DNA of 64,000 bases from Salminus brasiliensis (lineage: Eukaryota; Chordata; Actinopteri; Characiformes; Bryconidae), in NCBI RefSeq assembly GCF_030463535.1, contig NC_132894.1, positions 17,293,933 to 17,357,932 on the forward strand, read 5' to 3'. A program made the position numbers and the translations under genes. The notes below the pieces were generated by a model. That model saw nothing but the letters and a program-made list of their open reading frames with translations. It ran no database searches and had not been told where the DNA came from. This document shows positions 38,283 through 53,500 of this stretch, in pieces. Every line of letters starts with the position of its first letter. Within the stretch, counting starts at the first letter, position 1.

Positions 38283-41200
38283 CACACTTCAAATCAAATC
38301 CAGTTAGGACTGGGTGGTATTGCATGATTGGGAGTTCAGCTTTGTGGTTTATTCTATTGTCAAGAGTACATATAATTAAAAATGCATTCCCTCATGTATA
38401 TAATAAAGGCTTTGAGTAATATAGAGTTTGATGTGGCTACATTCTGAACACTGGATATTATGATTATGACCGTCATACCTGCACTAGATCCAGTCAATGA
38501 AAACCAACAGTTTAATATTGATCAAATAGATAATACTACAGAGAGTATAAGTGGCATTATGACAGTACCCAGAGTTGTGATGGGGTGGAGGCTAGTGCGC
38601 GGGAAGTATAGTTTGTCATGAGTGCTGTGGCGTTTGTTCCCAGTGGACACCATGTTAGTTAGAGCCATCTCCTCTTGAATCTCTGCTGTTGTCTGGCCAT
38701 TCTGCTGCACGGCACCTCCTTTAGGATAAAACGGGAAACTGCATTAGCATGGTGCATCAGCCAACAAGCAATTACAAATACAAATATAAGCAACTGTTAA
38801 TTAGAAAATATATCTTTTATATTATCTTTCGTCTCAAGACAGGCACATAAGTTTATCCAACACACACACATACCATTAAGACACTCCATTTCAGGCTCCT
38901 CTCCACCTTTCTGTAATCTTTTGGCTTTGCGCCTCTGTTTGCAGTAGAACATGAGGCCAAGCACAACGATCATGTAAGCAACAGCCGCCCCCACTGATAG
39001 GCCAATTGTCTGGATCATCTTATAGGGAGCCTTCTCGTCATCTGCCATGGAGTGCTGCACTGGCTTCTCTGTACACACAAACAATATGCAGAGTTAGAAC
39101 AGGACAGAAACAAGAGCTTTGTTGTCCCACCAAATCAGGGAATTTGCCTTAAGTTAAACCATTAAAACATAAATATAAATAACCTACACATAGTATACAA
39201 TAACCTTAATACAAATTAATGCAATTTTTAGTATGTGATGTCATCGATGCAGACATATTTTAATGAATCCGGTATCGGCTATTTTAATCCCAATCCAGTT
39301 CAGAGTCTTTGTTTTAACCATGGTGTTCGCCACCTGGTATCCACATGGCGCCATTAAAGCCCAGCCCAGAGCAGTAAGGACGTTCTCAGAGGGAATTTAG
39401 AGTCTGCAGTGCCGACAGGAGAACCATGCTGCTTTCTTTGCTAATGCTAATGTGCACCCACTATAGAAAGCAAAATCATAGCACATTCACTTTACAGTTA
39501 TTTCACATCAGTAGTAGACAAACAGACATTTCAGAGTGTGTGCCACAACACACATGCACACACACAAACTGACTTGACTGCAGTGTTTTAAAGGAATGGA
39601 GAGCTGAATGGTCAGGGAGGCGAGTCAGATTGGATTATAAGATATTAAAAATAGACTTTTTAAAGAAAGATCTCTACTAAACAAAATCAATCAGTCCAGA
39701 ATGCCTCATCTAAAACACTGTTACTTGATAGTGATTTTACTTCAGTATTTATTAGTTTTTATTATATCAGATCAGTATCATAGACTTAGGAACCACGGAT
39801 CCTTTGTACACCTTTTCATACAATCATATTTTTTGCTGGCAACTTGCCATTCCCACTCTTCTTTGCCACCCCGACGATCCTAGCCAATTTACTTTTACTT
39901 TCTGAAGTCAGATGTCTTAAGAACAGAGTCACACAGTACAGAACAAGGTACGTTAATGCCAGACAGACTGATTCGAGTATTTTTCCTTAGAATGGGATAA
40001 TAAATAACAATCTGATGAGCAACAGTTCTGCTGATGGATATGCCTTAATAAGAGAGGTCAGCAGAGAACAAGCAGACACCTTCAAGTTGAGAGAAAGGCT
40101 TGAATAACTCATAACCACTCTGTACAACTGTGGTGAGTAGAAAAGCATCTCAAAATAAACAACACAATGATGCTACAGTGGGGACATGCTCAGTCTGGGT
40201 TAATGACTCATTGACTCATGATTTTTCAATCGGAGATTGATACAAATTGATCATCATTTGAAGTGAGTACTGTTGCTGACTACATGCATCCCTTCATGGC
40301 CACAAAATGTACCCAACTACTAATGCCACCTATGGAAGATTCACAGCATTCGCAGTGTACCTGAAAAACCTGCAGGAACTGCGTGACACTATGTCAACAT
40401 TGATCAAGAAATCTTTCCAAAATCTTATGTCCCATCAATCTAGTGTACACAGAGATACTAAAACAATGGATTATTACATTTTAAATGAATGGCAAATGAA
40501 ATATTACTGATCATGATAAATAAAGTGCTCAGTGAACGTATGAACTAAATTCTAATGGAAAAACTTTTTTCAAATTCACATGAAAATAAATAGAAATAGA
40601 AATTGTAAGTGTAGGGGGGGTGAGCAGTGGCCTATTATCATTTAAAGGAACAGGTACAGGGTGAGAAGGGTGCTGCTGTGCTTGATCAGCATGGGTTCCT
40701 TAACACTTTAATTCTCTAAATCACCAGATTAATTGGAACTCAAGCCTTTTACACCATATATTTAGTGTTCTGTTCAGTTCAGTGATACCTCACCTACAAC
40801 ATAGAGCTCTGCAGACGTGTGTGCAATGTTGCAGCTGTTCCCAGCAATACAGGTGTAGCTGCCAGTGTCGTCCGTTACAACATCATGGATAACCAGAGAA
40901 CCATTGGGCATCATCTGAAACCTAGACATGCAGTCAAGAGAATTGACAGTTATAATTAAGGGTAAACATAAAATATCATGTGACTTGAAAGCATAGATCA
41001 TATTTCAATCAGAACAGACAATAAAAAAAAATCCCTATTAATTAATGATTCACACACTGAACTGCACCAAGGCCAAAGAAATGTGCTCTTTTTAATTAAA
41101 CAGGTAGTTGGTCTTCATTCTTTAGGTCCAGACAAGATCCATATGATGCTCAGAAAAGGACACATTTGGACTTGATTGAATACGAAATTTCTAATTTGCC

Positions 41201-44200
41201 AGTACTGTACAATGTACAGTAACAACAACTGTAAGCCTGTTGTGCAGAATGTAATGCAATGTTTTACCTGCTCTTATTGGCCTCAAAAAACTTGTCCTTC
41301 TTTTTCCACTGGATGATGGGAAAAGGATCTCCAGTGGCCTGGCAGTGAAGTATGGCAGCGTGACCTTGATACACAGTAGTGTTTTCCGGCTTCAGCTTAA
41401 AAACCACATACACTAACGGAGAGAGGGAAACATAGATAATAGCATTCAGCACGAATATAATTAAATAACTAATAACAGCACTTCCAAGTCATCAGACATG
41501 ACCTGGTTCTCTGCATGTGGGGTGGTGTTTTACCTGCTACATTGAGCTGAACTACAGCTCGGATCTCTCCTTGCAGGCTGTTGGAAGCAAGGCAAGTGTA
41601 GTTTCCTGCATCGGCCCGTGTCACTTTGGAAAAGTGCAACATGCCTCCATTCTGTTCCACCCTAGCTGGAATCTCCCGGCCATCTGCAAGGGGCAGCAAA
41701 CGCGCACATTCAACACTGAAATATTCTATATTGGGGCCCTTACACATGAAACATCTACACTTAGTAGTGTTTAAAACGAACAGCTCTCAGCTGGATTTAT
41801 AGATAATTAACATTTTACAATTCAATCCTCCTGCACACAAGAACCCCCCTTCTTTCAAATAAATAAACAAACAGCTCTGTATCCATTGTAAATAGTTTGA
41901 TTGAAAAAAAAAAAAAAAAAAAAAAAGTTAAAATGACCACTATAGTAATTCTAGTAATGATGGAACAGTACATTTAACATCATACATACCAGTTTTGGAC
42001 CAACGGATGATGGGAGTCATTCGGCCCTTGGCAGAACACTGCAAACTACCTTCCTTATCCAGCTCCAGACATTGCAGCGACTGTGGCGTTGGGGTGAATT
42101 TTAACCGTTCTGGGGGGGGTAACGCAGAGATAAGACTGTTTGAATAAAGTTTGACAGCACAAACACACAGACACACCTCACAGAGGAGACTACATAAAGG
42201 TGCACAGACAGCAGGGCATCTTTTTCAGACAACACATTCAGAAGTGGTCACATGACCCAACAAAAAAAATCCTTCATTCACTTCATTATTTTAAAATCAC
42301 ACACACACACCTTACCTAAAACAGTGACCTTTGCATGGGCATTTATACTGCCAGCTTCATTTTTACTCTCGCAGTGGTACTTGTGGCCATCATAAACTTC
42401 CACACTGTTGATGCGCAGGGTTCCATTGGGAAACTGCTTAAAGCGCACATCCTGTTAAAAAGACATGTATGTGAGTGTGTGCCCTGAGACCTGATCTGAA
42501 AGTCCACATCAGGTCTGCTGTATGTTTTGAAACAGAAGCAAGGGGTAAAATGCATGGAAAGACAGCAGTTGTTCATTTATAGATCTACAGAATCACTCTC
42601 TAAGCATGGCAAGGATAAGGAAGAAAGAGTTACTCTCATCCTCTTGTTTACCTCGCTGTTGATTGGCTGACTAGCACGATACCAAATGACCTCAGGATCA
42701 GGTGCAGCACGGGTGTGACAGTGTAAATATCCAGCATGCCCCTCTTCCAGCTGGCTGTCCTTTGGCATTTGAATCCATTCAGGTGCAGCTGGCAACGAAA
42801 AACAGCATTAGTTTAGGAATGCAGAATAAATGCTAATGCAGTTACATCTCACAACACAGAGCTGTGTTGCTTGTATGGTTAGCAGAACACGGGTGCTGCT
42901 GCACTCACTGGCAACTGTGATGGTCAGTTCTTGCTTCCTCTGACCAGCCTTGTTTTGAGCAAAGCAGAAGTAGGTGCCCGAATCCTCTCCACGAGTGGGA
43001 CTAAAGATCAAGTCCAGCCCATCCTGATAGACCCGTCCCTCAACAGGAACACGCTCACCCTCCCTCTCCCACCACACTTCTGGCTCCGGGTGCCCGCGGG
43101 GCGGGCGGCATGACACCCGCTCCAGGGAATCCGCAGTGAAAACGCGAGACTGATGTTCAATCATATCATCAATTTCTAACAGAAAAAAAGCAAAAGGGAA
43201 GAAGGGTGCAGGTGAGCAAGAGTGAGAGAGAATTCAGCTAAAAAAAAAAAAAATCAATATCACATTAACAATCATGCAGCCAACGAGTCCTTCAAGGGGC
43301 GCTGTAATGCTTGCCAAAGGGAGGGTTACTAAATACTGTCCATACAGTGTGTCTAAAAGTTTGCTTTCCTTTTAATTTGTTACAGAAAAAAGATGTAATC
43401 CTGCTTATAATATTAAAGAAGTTGATTATCTTTACATTTGTCTTTTTAAAATGGTCATCTTTTACTCCCTTCATTATTTACAATAACAGAAGTTGACAGG
43501 GCACCCAATTTTTTGCATGCCACCATATACATATACAATGCATTTTAATCTTACCAGCTAGCCTTAGATAGGCTTCCAATGAAACAGGAGGGCCGCGGGG
43601 CCCCTGAGCCACACACCTGTAGCGGCCAGTATTACGCTGCCTGACCTGGCTGATGAAGACTGAACCATTGCTCAGTAGGAACACGCTGTGAAAACATGAT
43701 CAGTTTCAAAAGCAGGTTCGAAAAAAGGCAGACCAATGAAGAACATATCTCCTTTTAACACATACCGGCTCTTGTTGGTGATAAGCTCGTTCTCATGGTA
43801 CCATTCTACGGTCGGCTGAGGCTCAGCTGTGAACTGGCAATGGAAATGGGCCTCTTCATTCTTCAGCACCACCAAGTTCTCAGGCTTCACCACAGGCTGT
43901 GGGTAACTCTTATCTAAGACAAGACATAGCATATTACAAAGGCCACCTCCACACACATCCAAATATTTCTGAAGGCAAAACTTTCTCTCTCTATTCTCAT
44001 GAGAATGCAAAAACACACTCCTGATTAGACAGGCATTCTGTTCTGTGTAATTTAAAAGTACATCCAGTTGTTAGTCAGCAACAGTCATGAGCAGATTAAC
44101 ATCATGAGGTCAGTGTTTTCAAAAGGCTGGGTTTTGTCAGACCACTTTTTTGTCAGAGAGATAGAGATAGATAGATAGATAGAGATAGAGATATAGAGAT

Positions 44201-44522
44201 AGAGAGATATAGAGATAGATATATATACAGTGAAGAAAATAAGTATTTGAACACCCTGCGACTTTGCAAGTTCTCCCACTTAGAAATCATGGAGGGGTCT
44301 GAAATTTTCATCTTAGGTGCATGTCCACTGTGAGACACAATCTAAAAAAACAAAATCCGGAAATCACAATGTATGATTTTTAAAATAATTTATTTGTGTG
44401 TTACTGCTGCAAATAAGTATTTAAACACCTGTGAAAATCAATGTTAATATTTGGTACAGTAGCCTTTGTTTGCAATTACAGAGTAGATCGATAGATCGAT
44501 AGCTAGATCGATAGGTCGATAG

Positions 44523-44581
<59 letters not shown>

Positions 44582-47500
44582 AAATTCAAGAATAAAAACA
44601 GACCACACACCTATAATGTTAAGGGTGAAGTTACTGCTGCTGCACACTTGGCCAGCAGCATTTTTGGCACAGCAGTAGTAGAGGCCGTTGTCATCGGGGC
44701 TGGCGCTAGGGAGAGTGAGTGTTCGCTCCTTATTGTTGATCTTGAGGTTCTTTTCTGCCAGCACCACTCCATCTCTGTACCAGCGACTGGTTGGTCTGCA
44801 GGTTTCAGGAAGAGATCAACAACAAGTGAGTACTGCAGTCACAATCACAACTTATGCCTTATCTACTCACTGGGGGTCTTTGATCCATCATGTCTTACGT
44901 TATTTCTTCTTTGTTTCTGTCTTTTATTAATCACTATTTATGTAAAGCTGCTTTGTGACGACAACAGTTATAAAAAGCGCTATACAAACAAATCTGACTT
45001 GACTTGACATGTATTCTGACTAATTTTGAGTAACTGCAAGAGTGCTGGCAATCGGTTCATCTAAATATAATAAATACATTTTATTGGGAAATTGGTAGGT
45101 TTACATGTCCACTGAAGAGGCATCCCATATTTGGTGAGGATCAATAAAATCTAAAATGATCAAATTTGCTGTTTAACAGTTGTTAAATAGGTCAAATCAC
45201 CAGTTGGCCTGTATATTTCCTCTGAATTCAAATGATGACGAATCACTGAAAAAAGGCCATAGAAATTATAATGTCTTTAATAAGTCATTAAAAGATAAAA
45301 TTCCTCACCGTGGGTGTCCATCAATATTACAGCGTAAGGTCACCGGTGAGGAGCTCTCAATATCATCCTTTGAGGCTGAACTCTGAAGAGTCACCCCACC
45401 GCTTTCTAACCCTAGAGAGAGTAAGAGAGAGAGAGCAGTACAGAGGAAATCCTTCCAGTTAGTAAACCAGGATATGTCTAGAACTACTGGAACTTCTATC
45501 CATTTATTATTGCATTCAAACCATCTGGGAATGTTTTGAAGTCACAATAAAAACTGACCGGTCTTTTTTTTAACCTTACCTGACCTTATTTGTTATTGGA
45601 CACAAGTGAGCGGACATTACAATTTAAACAATTGATTTTGGCAAGACACATTAAACGAAGCTTGAATTGCCCCTCCTCACAGGCCCAAAATAACTTTCAT
45701 GCACAGTATTTGGTTTTCTGTAGTAGCATAAAGGCATGCAAGAGGCATAAAGGTGAGACAAGAGACAGTGGTTCAGCTTACATTTGATGTTGAAATATGC
45801 CTCGCTGGTGTGTTGCTCTTCTCCAGTGATGTTTTTTGTGGCCACACATTGGAAGTTGCCACTGTCCACAGTTCTGTCAATGGCAGTGAATTTTAGATTG
45901 CCTCCTTCCTGAAAGCGACGTTCTGAATTGGAGACCGTCTGTCCATTAAGCAGCCAGCTATAGGCCACACCCTCAGGATTGTTCACCTCACACCTCAACA
46001 TTGCGCTGCGTCCATGCAACGCATCCTGCGATTTAGGCTCTTTTGTGAAATGAAAGGATGCAGACTCTACACCGAGTGCTAAAAAAAGAAACAGAAGAGA
46101 AATTAATACAGCAAAACCTTGTATCGCTACACATAGGAAAGCCATTGTGTTCACAATGATTTTAGACCATGCCAATACCAGCACCTCTTCGCTTACCACC
46201 ACAGCTTGTTTAGACACCATTGTGATCCTTATTTAAAGAAACGGGACCCCAAAAAGGCAAAAAGAAAAGGCAACACTGATGAGAAGCAGACTGCAACCCT
46301 GCCCTAAATCCCCCACCCACCCAGCAAGTCAGTCAGCGCTTTGTTTGAAGGCACCTGGGAGTGAAGTGAAAGGCCAGGCACTCCGGTGGACTGCAGAAAA
46401 AAGGTCAAGCCAGGAGGGCCTATGGTACAAACTGTCCCTTTATGCTAGCCTGGGGCAAGCCTCCTTACACTCGAACACTGACCGTAGCAATTTCAGGTGA
46501 GTCTCAGATCAATTGGCTACTTCAACACAAACCAGAACATAGTCAGGTGGCTGGATTTTGCAGCTGGCTTGGATAACATCTCTAACTTTATTTACTAATT
46601 GATGGGCCAGATTATGTAGTTTAATGCAGATTAGTGAGTGCCAAGCAAAACCCATGGAAAGATATTGCCTATTGAGTTGCTGTACATCGCTGGAACTTGC
46701 TGAACTTTACAACGATCTTGCCATCACCTTTGAGAACTCGCTGGTCACTCCATCTACAGAAGCCTTGGTGAAGTTGTGGATGATCAGATATCGTTCTCAA
46801 GTCATGATGCAAACATGACTCGGTCATGCAGATTTCTCCTTTTCAACATCTTGAGAATTCAACCCTTCCTCTCTAGAGAGGCCACCCAGGTGCTCGTTCA
46901 ATCTCTCGTCACTTCAAGACTTGAATACTGCAACTCCCTTCTGGCTGGTCTCCCTTTGCACACCATCAGCCCCCTGCAATTGATCCAGAATGCAGTGGCA
47001 CAGGTTGTTTTCAATGCTTCCAAGTTCAGCCATGTAAGTCCCCTGCTGCCCGCATCAGATTCAAAACCCTGATGTTGGCCTACAAAGTCAAGCCAGCCCT
47101 TCCGTACTTGATGGCAATGGTCAAAAACCATCAGTACCAAGAAGCCCTTCGAACTTCAGGTATGGCTCGGCTTGACTCGCCATCCCTTTAAGACCCACAG
47201 AAGACTTTGACTTTTTTTTATCCAGGCTTTTTTCTGTCCTGCACTAAAGCAGTAGAATGAACTTGGGTAAAGTGTAGAGAATTATGATCTCCATACTGGC
47301 TTGTGTTTAATAGTGTCTAAGATAAGGCATCTTTGCTACAAACTAGTTAAGTGTATTTTCTGAGTACTTTGGAGAATAGTGGCTGCTAAATGCCTTAAAT
47401 GTAAATGAGCAATTTTACTGTCTACAATCATGTTTTTTTCGACAAGATTTTAGCAGGTAAATGCATTTTTGGTACAGTGTGCATGATTTAAAAAACAGAA

Positions 47501-50500
47501 CCTATTTGAAGGTGGGTTTTTTTCCCCCCTCCTCATTTTTAATTCTGTCCCTGTCTCTAAACTTCAATCTGTGATTTCCCAGCATGCTTTTTCTTTCCTG
47601 CTAAATTTCCTCCATTCATCCAGACATCGTTCATTGACACAACAAAAATAGCAGTCAGTCTTGCTCTCTCAAGCACAGCATATGCTAGAAAAGAACCAGT
47701 TTGTGCAGGGAATGGGTAATGAAGCTACAGAGTCCCTGCAGAGCAGGCCAAAAACGCATTCTGTTAAACCATTGACCATGAGTCCTGCACCAGTGTGAGC
47801 CACACTGCGAGGGGAGACTGAAGAATAAGTTACACTTCATTTAAACATAGGAAGAAAACCATAAATTCAGATATCTTTCCCTCTCTCTCTGAAGATAGTA
47901 TGACCGACATGAAAGGGTGTCCAACAACATTTTTAGTTAGTCACCCAACTACCCTCCACAACTTTTTTTGTGAAAGGAGTGAAGCTCAACATATATGAGA
48001 ATATGAGCACAATTTCTATTATATGTATTTAGAAAATATTTAAAATCCCATATTTGCAAAATTTTCACTTATTGATTCTTTGTTGTTGTCATTTACATTG
48101 GGTCACATTTTCAAAATTAATAGACAATGCTCCAAAATTACATTTTAATAGAATCATTTTACATTGACTTCAGTTGAGTTGCAGTTCTGGAGGTTTTTGT
48201 GGGACAGCAATGATATGAAAATGCATAAAATCTTAACTTAATCTTGGTGAACTATGGCATCAATGGACTTAAGGGGTTCAACTGCTTGAAGAATCTGCAG
48301 AGGCTCTAGGTCAGACCGTCCAGTCAGGCTGCACATAGCTGGACTAAGACATTCAATTGTTTTTATTTATTTATTTATTTATTTATATTTGCCCTGACAG
48401 TGTCAACACCACCTTGGCCTTCCCTGCACTCCACCGCAGATAAAGGAATCTTGGCAGTGAGAAAGAGAAAGAAAACATTGACATTCAAAGGCATGTCTTA
48501 TTTGACAGCTTGTATATATATAAAAAAAACCCTCTCATGAAACTTTTGCATGAACAGGGCGTGCAGACAGGTAATAAGGTAAACCTCTGTACTCTGTGCA
48601 TTATTGTTTCCTCCTATTGTATTAGGTCTTCCTAATACACATTTCTCTGGGATTGTACCAACAGTTCGTGTCCTGTGAGTGATCATGACATTCTTTGCAC
48701 CCACATTAAAAAGGTTTATTTGACAGCACTTTTTGAATTACAGTACAACAGGAAAGTCCAAGGAAACCCAGTGCAGATCTGAGAAGTCCAAGGTCATCAA
48801 CTGTATGTAAAACAAGATAAGGTGTAGTCACTTTGCCAAGGTCTAAAAGAAGACCAAAACGGTCACCTTCAGCTGAGAGGGAAATGGTTCTGATGGTCAG
48901 CAACAGCCCAGGAATATGCCTATGCCTGTCATTAAGTGGAAGCTGCTAAAATACCGGTGTCACTACGTCTACAGTCAAGCAAGTTTTACATCACCATGGA
49001 CTAGGAGGCTACCATTCAGAAGCCCCTGCGCTGAAAAATGACACCTTGAAGCTCGACTAACGTTTGCAGCTGACCACAGGAGGCTTCCTGAAGGAAGATT
49101 TGAGGGACTGATGAGAAAGATGTTTAGGGGAGTTAAAGCTGTGGCATTTGACCTTAAGCACACTGTACCAACTGTTCTGCATGGTGGTAGTAGCATCATT
49201 GAACTGGTACACTGAACAAAGCAGATAGACTAATGAAGGAGGAATTCTTCAGTATAACCTCAAATCAACTAGATGGTAAAAATCTGGACACACTTGGGTG
49301 TTCCAACATGACAATGACCCCAAACACAAATCAAAGGTGTCCTAAACAAGTCCAACATTAAGCATTTGAATTGGCCTTCCGAAAAACCTGACATTAAATA
49401 TGTGCTCTGCGCCAGAAAACCAACAAATGTATTTGATCTCTACCAATTCTGCCAAAGAGTGGACAGTGGTCAACCACCCAATCAGAATTCTGCCAGATAT
49501 TCTGGTTTGGCCAAGGTGCAACTTGCTAATGGATATTTAACCAAAAGTATGCTTTACATATATTTTTGACCCTGCATGTATAAAATACTAACCCCTGCAA
49601 CCCATGCCCCTAAAAAAAAATGTTAACAATTTGCAAACAATTTTACACAATATTTCACTTTTGCAAGTTCCACCCAGAAACCTGAGGCTCTAAGCACTTA
49701 CCAAGGAAGGTTTAGATTTACATGGTGTTGTTGGAATTGTAGTGGATTAAGGAGTATCGCTTTGATAACTGTAGTCTTGTGGCATCTCCAACCCCCACTT
49801 TTTTTTTGCTCACTGTTCTGTTTGCAGTGAAATGAAGTGAGGGCTGGGCGATATGCTGATATTTTTTTTATCGTATCGTGGTAAATGTGACACACAATAT
49901 ACTTTTGTATAGTGTATCGTGAATATCACCAGTGCTTGAAAAACACTGATTAACTACACATTTCATTACAAACCGTGTAATTAGTCCAGGCAACACATTT
50001 TGAATACAGTACTCACGGTAATCACAGTACTCAATATAAGTATTTGAGTGGTAGTATTTAAGAATCTTTGGCTACTAAAGCTTTTGTCTGTGATCATGCG
50101 TTAATGCAGTAATATTGTATCTTGTGAAAATATTTTTAAATAACGTGATATATTTTTATCATATCGCCCAGCCCTACAGAGAGATCATGGTGGGTTGGAT
50201 GAGGGCAGTTTGTCCACATTGTCATTTGTAGGGTGTGTGTGCAGAAAAATGCTACCATGAAACATGCTAACTAGGGATGTCCCGTTTCGATCCAGTGACT
50301 TTGGATCGGGTCGATCCAGGCTTTTTTTTTTTTTTTTTTTATGGATTGGGTATCGGCTTCAGATTCACTTCCGATCCTTAGGTTAGCAGGGTGCCATCTG
50401 GCATCCTCTAGGCGCCCTTCATAGACATGATCCTTAGCTGCTGTAGGCGAACCTCAAATCAACTAGATGGTAAAAATCTGGACACACTTGGGTGTTCCAA

Positions 50501-53500
50501 CATGACAATGACCCCAAACACAAATCAAAGGTGTCCTAAACAAGTCCAACATTAAGCGTTTGAATTGGCCTTCCGAAAAACCTGACATTAAATATGTGCT
50601 CTGCGCCAGAAAACCAACAAATGTATTTGATCTCTACCAATTCTGCCAAAGAGTGGACAGTGGTCAACCACCCAATCAGAATTCTGCCAGATATTCTGGT
50701 TTGGTCAAGGTGCAACTTGCTAATGGATATTTAACCAAAAGTATGCTTTACATATATTTTTGACCCTGCATGTATAAAATACTAACCCCTGCAACCCATG
50801 CCCCTAAAAAAAATGTTAACAATTTGCAAACAATTTTACACGATATTTCACTTTTGCAAGTTCCACCCAGAAACCTGAGGCTCTAAGCACTTACCAAGGA
50901 AGGTTTAGATTTACATGGTGTTGTTGGAATTGTAGTGGATTAAGGAGTATCGCTTTGATAACTGTAGTCTTGTGGCATCTCCAACCCCCACTTTTTTTTT
51001 GCTCACTGTTCTGTTTGCAGTGAAATGAAGTGAGGGCTGGGCGATATGCTGATATTTTTTTTATCGTATCGTGGTAAATGTGACACACAATATACTTTTG
51101 TATAGTGTATCGTGAATATCACCAGTGCTTGAAAAACACTGATTAACTACACATTTCATTACAAACCGTGTAATTAGTCCAGGCAACACATTTTGAATAC
51201 AGTACTCACGGTAATCACAGTACTCAATATAAGTATTTGAGTGGTAGTATTTAAGAATCTTTGCCTACTAAAGCTTTTGTCTGTGATCATGCATTAATGC
51301 AATAATATTGTATCTTGTGAAAATGTTTTTAAATAACGTGATATATTTTTATCATATCGCCCAGCCCTACAGAGAGATCATGGTGGGTTGGATGAAGGCA
51401 GTGTGTCCACATTGTCATTTGTAGGGTGTGTGTGCAGAAAAATGCTACCATGAAACATGCTAACTTGGGATGTCCCGTTTCGATCCAGTGACTTTGGATC
51501 AGGCCGATCCAGGCTTTTTTTTTAAAAAATTTTATGGATTGGGTATCGGCTTTAGATTCACTTCCGATCCTTAGGTTAGCAGGGTGCCATCTGGCATCCT
51601 CTAGGCGCCCTTCATAGACATGATCCTTAGCTGCTGTAGGCGAACTTCGAGGAAAGTTCGAGGAAGAGGGAAAACTTTAGCTTAGCGTTTACTCAGAGAC
51701 TCGCTGTAAAAGAGAGAGCAGCAGGTAAAGAGTGGGTTAGGTGGATTACTTTCTGCCATTTTTGTCTGTGCTGCAAAGGCACATATTCTATCCTATTAGA
51801 TCCATTTAAGAAGATCTAAAGTTCCTCCCAGCCCGTCTTTACTCCTGAAATCTCTGAGCAATTGAGTCTGATCACAGAAACTGGTACTAAAAGTAGTGAT
51901 TTCACTGCTGTTTGCTAGCATGGATTAGCACAGCTTACCTCAATTGTGGGGCTGTATTATTTACGGAAACACAGAAACATAGATCGGATCTGAATCGGCC
52001 AATAGTCACCACAGGCTATGCCTTTTTGCCAATAGACAGAACAAACCAAAACTCTCATTATTTTGAATGGACAGTAGTAGAAAAGGAACCTAGTATGATG
52101 ATCTTTCTCTCGCCGCTGTAAGAAACCCTTAAGTCCAAACTGTGGTGTGAACCAAACTGTGAGTTTTGTATACCATTACACCCCATTTTGTATACCATTT
52201 ACTCAGAAAGTCATTAACGTACCACAAAGTGGCTAATTAAGTCAGGAGCACATGTGTGGAAGGCTCTGGCAGGCACATATTAACAAATTTATCACTTCCA
52301 GCTGTTTGTTTTCCTCTGGGTAACTCAACACTGGGACCTGAAAGCCTTGCTATGGCTTCACTATGCCGTCTGCCCCAGCCATGGCCATTTGCACGACAAA
52401 ACATTGCCAGTCATCACTGGGGACCTGTCTTGAGAAGAAAGTAGGTCATTTTAGCAGCTGCTCTCTCAATCAAAGTAGTCATATTGGCATGGATATGGCC
52501 CAACAGCTGTCTCTCTACACCAAAGACAATGGAGGCGTGCTCATAAGTGCAAGGCTCCTTCTGGGACCCCGGTCTCTTCAACATGCAATAGGAGATGCCA
52601 GACAGAGAGGGATGGTAAAGGGATAGCTGGAAGGGAATGAAGTAAATCCACTCTGATTAAAGCTTGGCCAAGCAACAGTCATGCCAGGGTGGGACAGTAG
52701 GTGGAACATTACATATCAATGGGTTAAGAGGAATCCAGATCATGTAACCTAATAGTTACAAAAATATATCGGATTAATTCCTCTGAGGAAAACACAATTT
52801 ACACTTTTCTAAGTAATGTCATTCGTTTTACCGAGACAAATTGACACCTGTGACTGAAACCTGAGATTTGCATCTATCTAGCAGGACACCGTTTCAAGAT
52901 GTCACAATTCTGACCGCTAAGTGAATCATAACTGTTTGTCCAATTACTTCTTAGCCTGCAAAAACGGAGTGACTATGCACGCAGTGCATGATCTACATTT
53001 TAAAAGAAGGTATGCGCCCATGTGGCTGTAATAGATGTTACAATACAAGAGAATCAAATGGATTAACTTGTATTAGGCTTACAAAGGACATGTTCCTCTG
53101 TGTGTTATCTACATCATATACATCAAATCTAACGCTACATAACATCACTAAAGAAGTGAATGGCCAGCAACAGGAAGAAAAGTGTATATACAATGTACTC
53201 TAAGAGTAATAGAGTCAAATGGATGGCTATCCAACGGGGTCCTGGGAATAAACAGGCAATAACAGAACTAACTCTTTAGGAAGTGATTTCAAAACTCCAG
53301 GGGTTCCAAACCTACCCCAACCCCCACCCCCACACCATATTCCAATCTTATGACTAACTAAAGTGTAGGTACAGCATGAGATGGTATCTAGGGTTGAAAT
53401 ATCACATAGGGCTAAGCAATCTGACAAATCTCTATATTCTTAAGATAAATGGTGATATATGATATGCTGAAAACGTTAACACAATAATAATATTACCACA

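Larger units (their letters stand above)
49257..51644. repeat. Tandem duplication of a 1,194-bp unit
   Basis: Unit 1 is 49257-50450 and unit 2 is 50451-51644, with only scattered substitutions and homopolymer differences (roughly 1-2 percent by eye). Each unit holds the 3' half of a Tc1 relic, a non-autonomous element ending 'atatcgcccagccct', and a 'gggatgtcccgtttcgatcc' stretch resembling hAT MITE ends. The unit boundary shares the short sequence AAC with the outer flanks. Confidence 0.92.
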
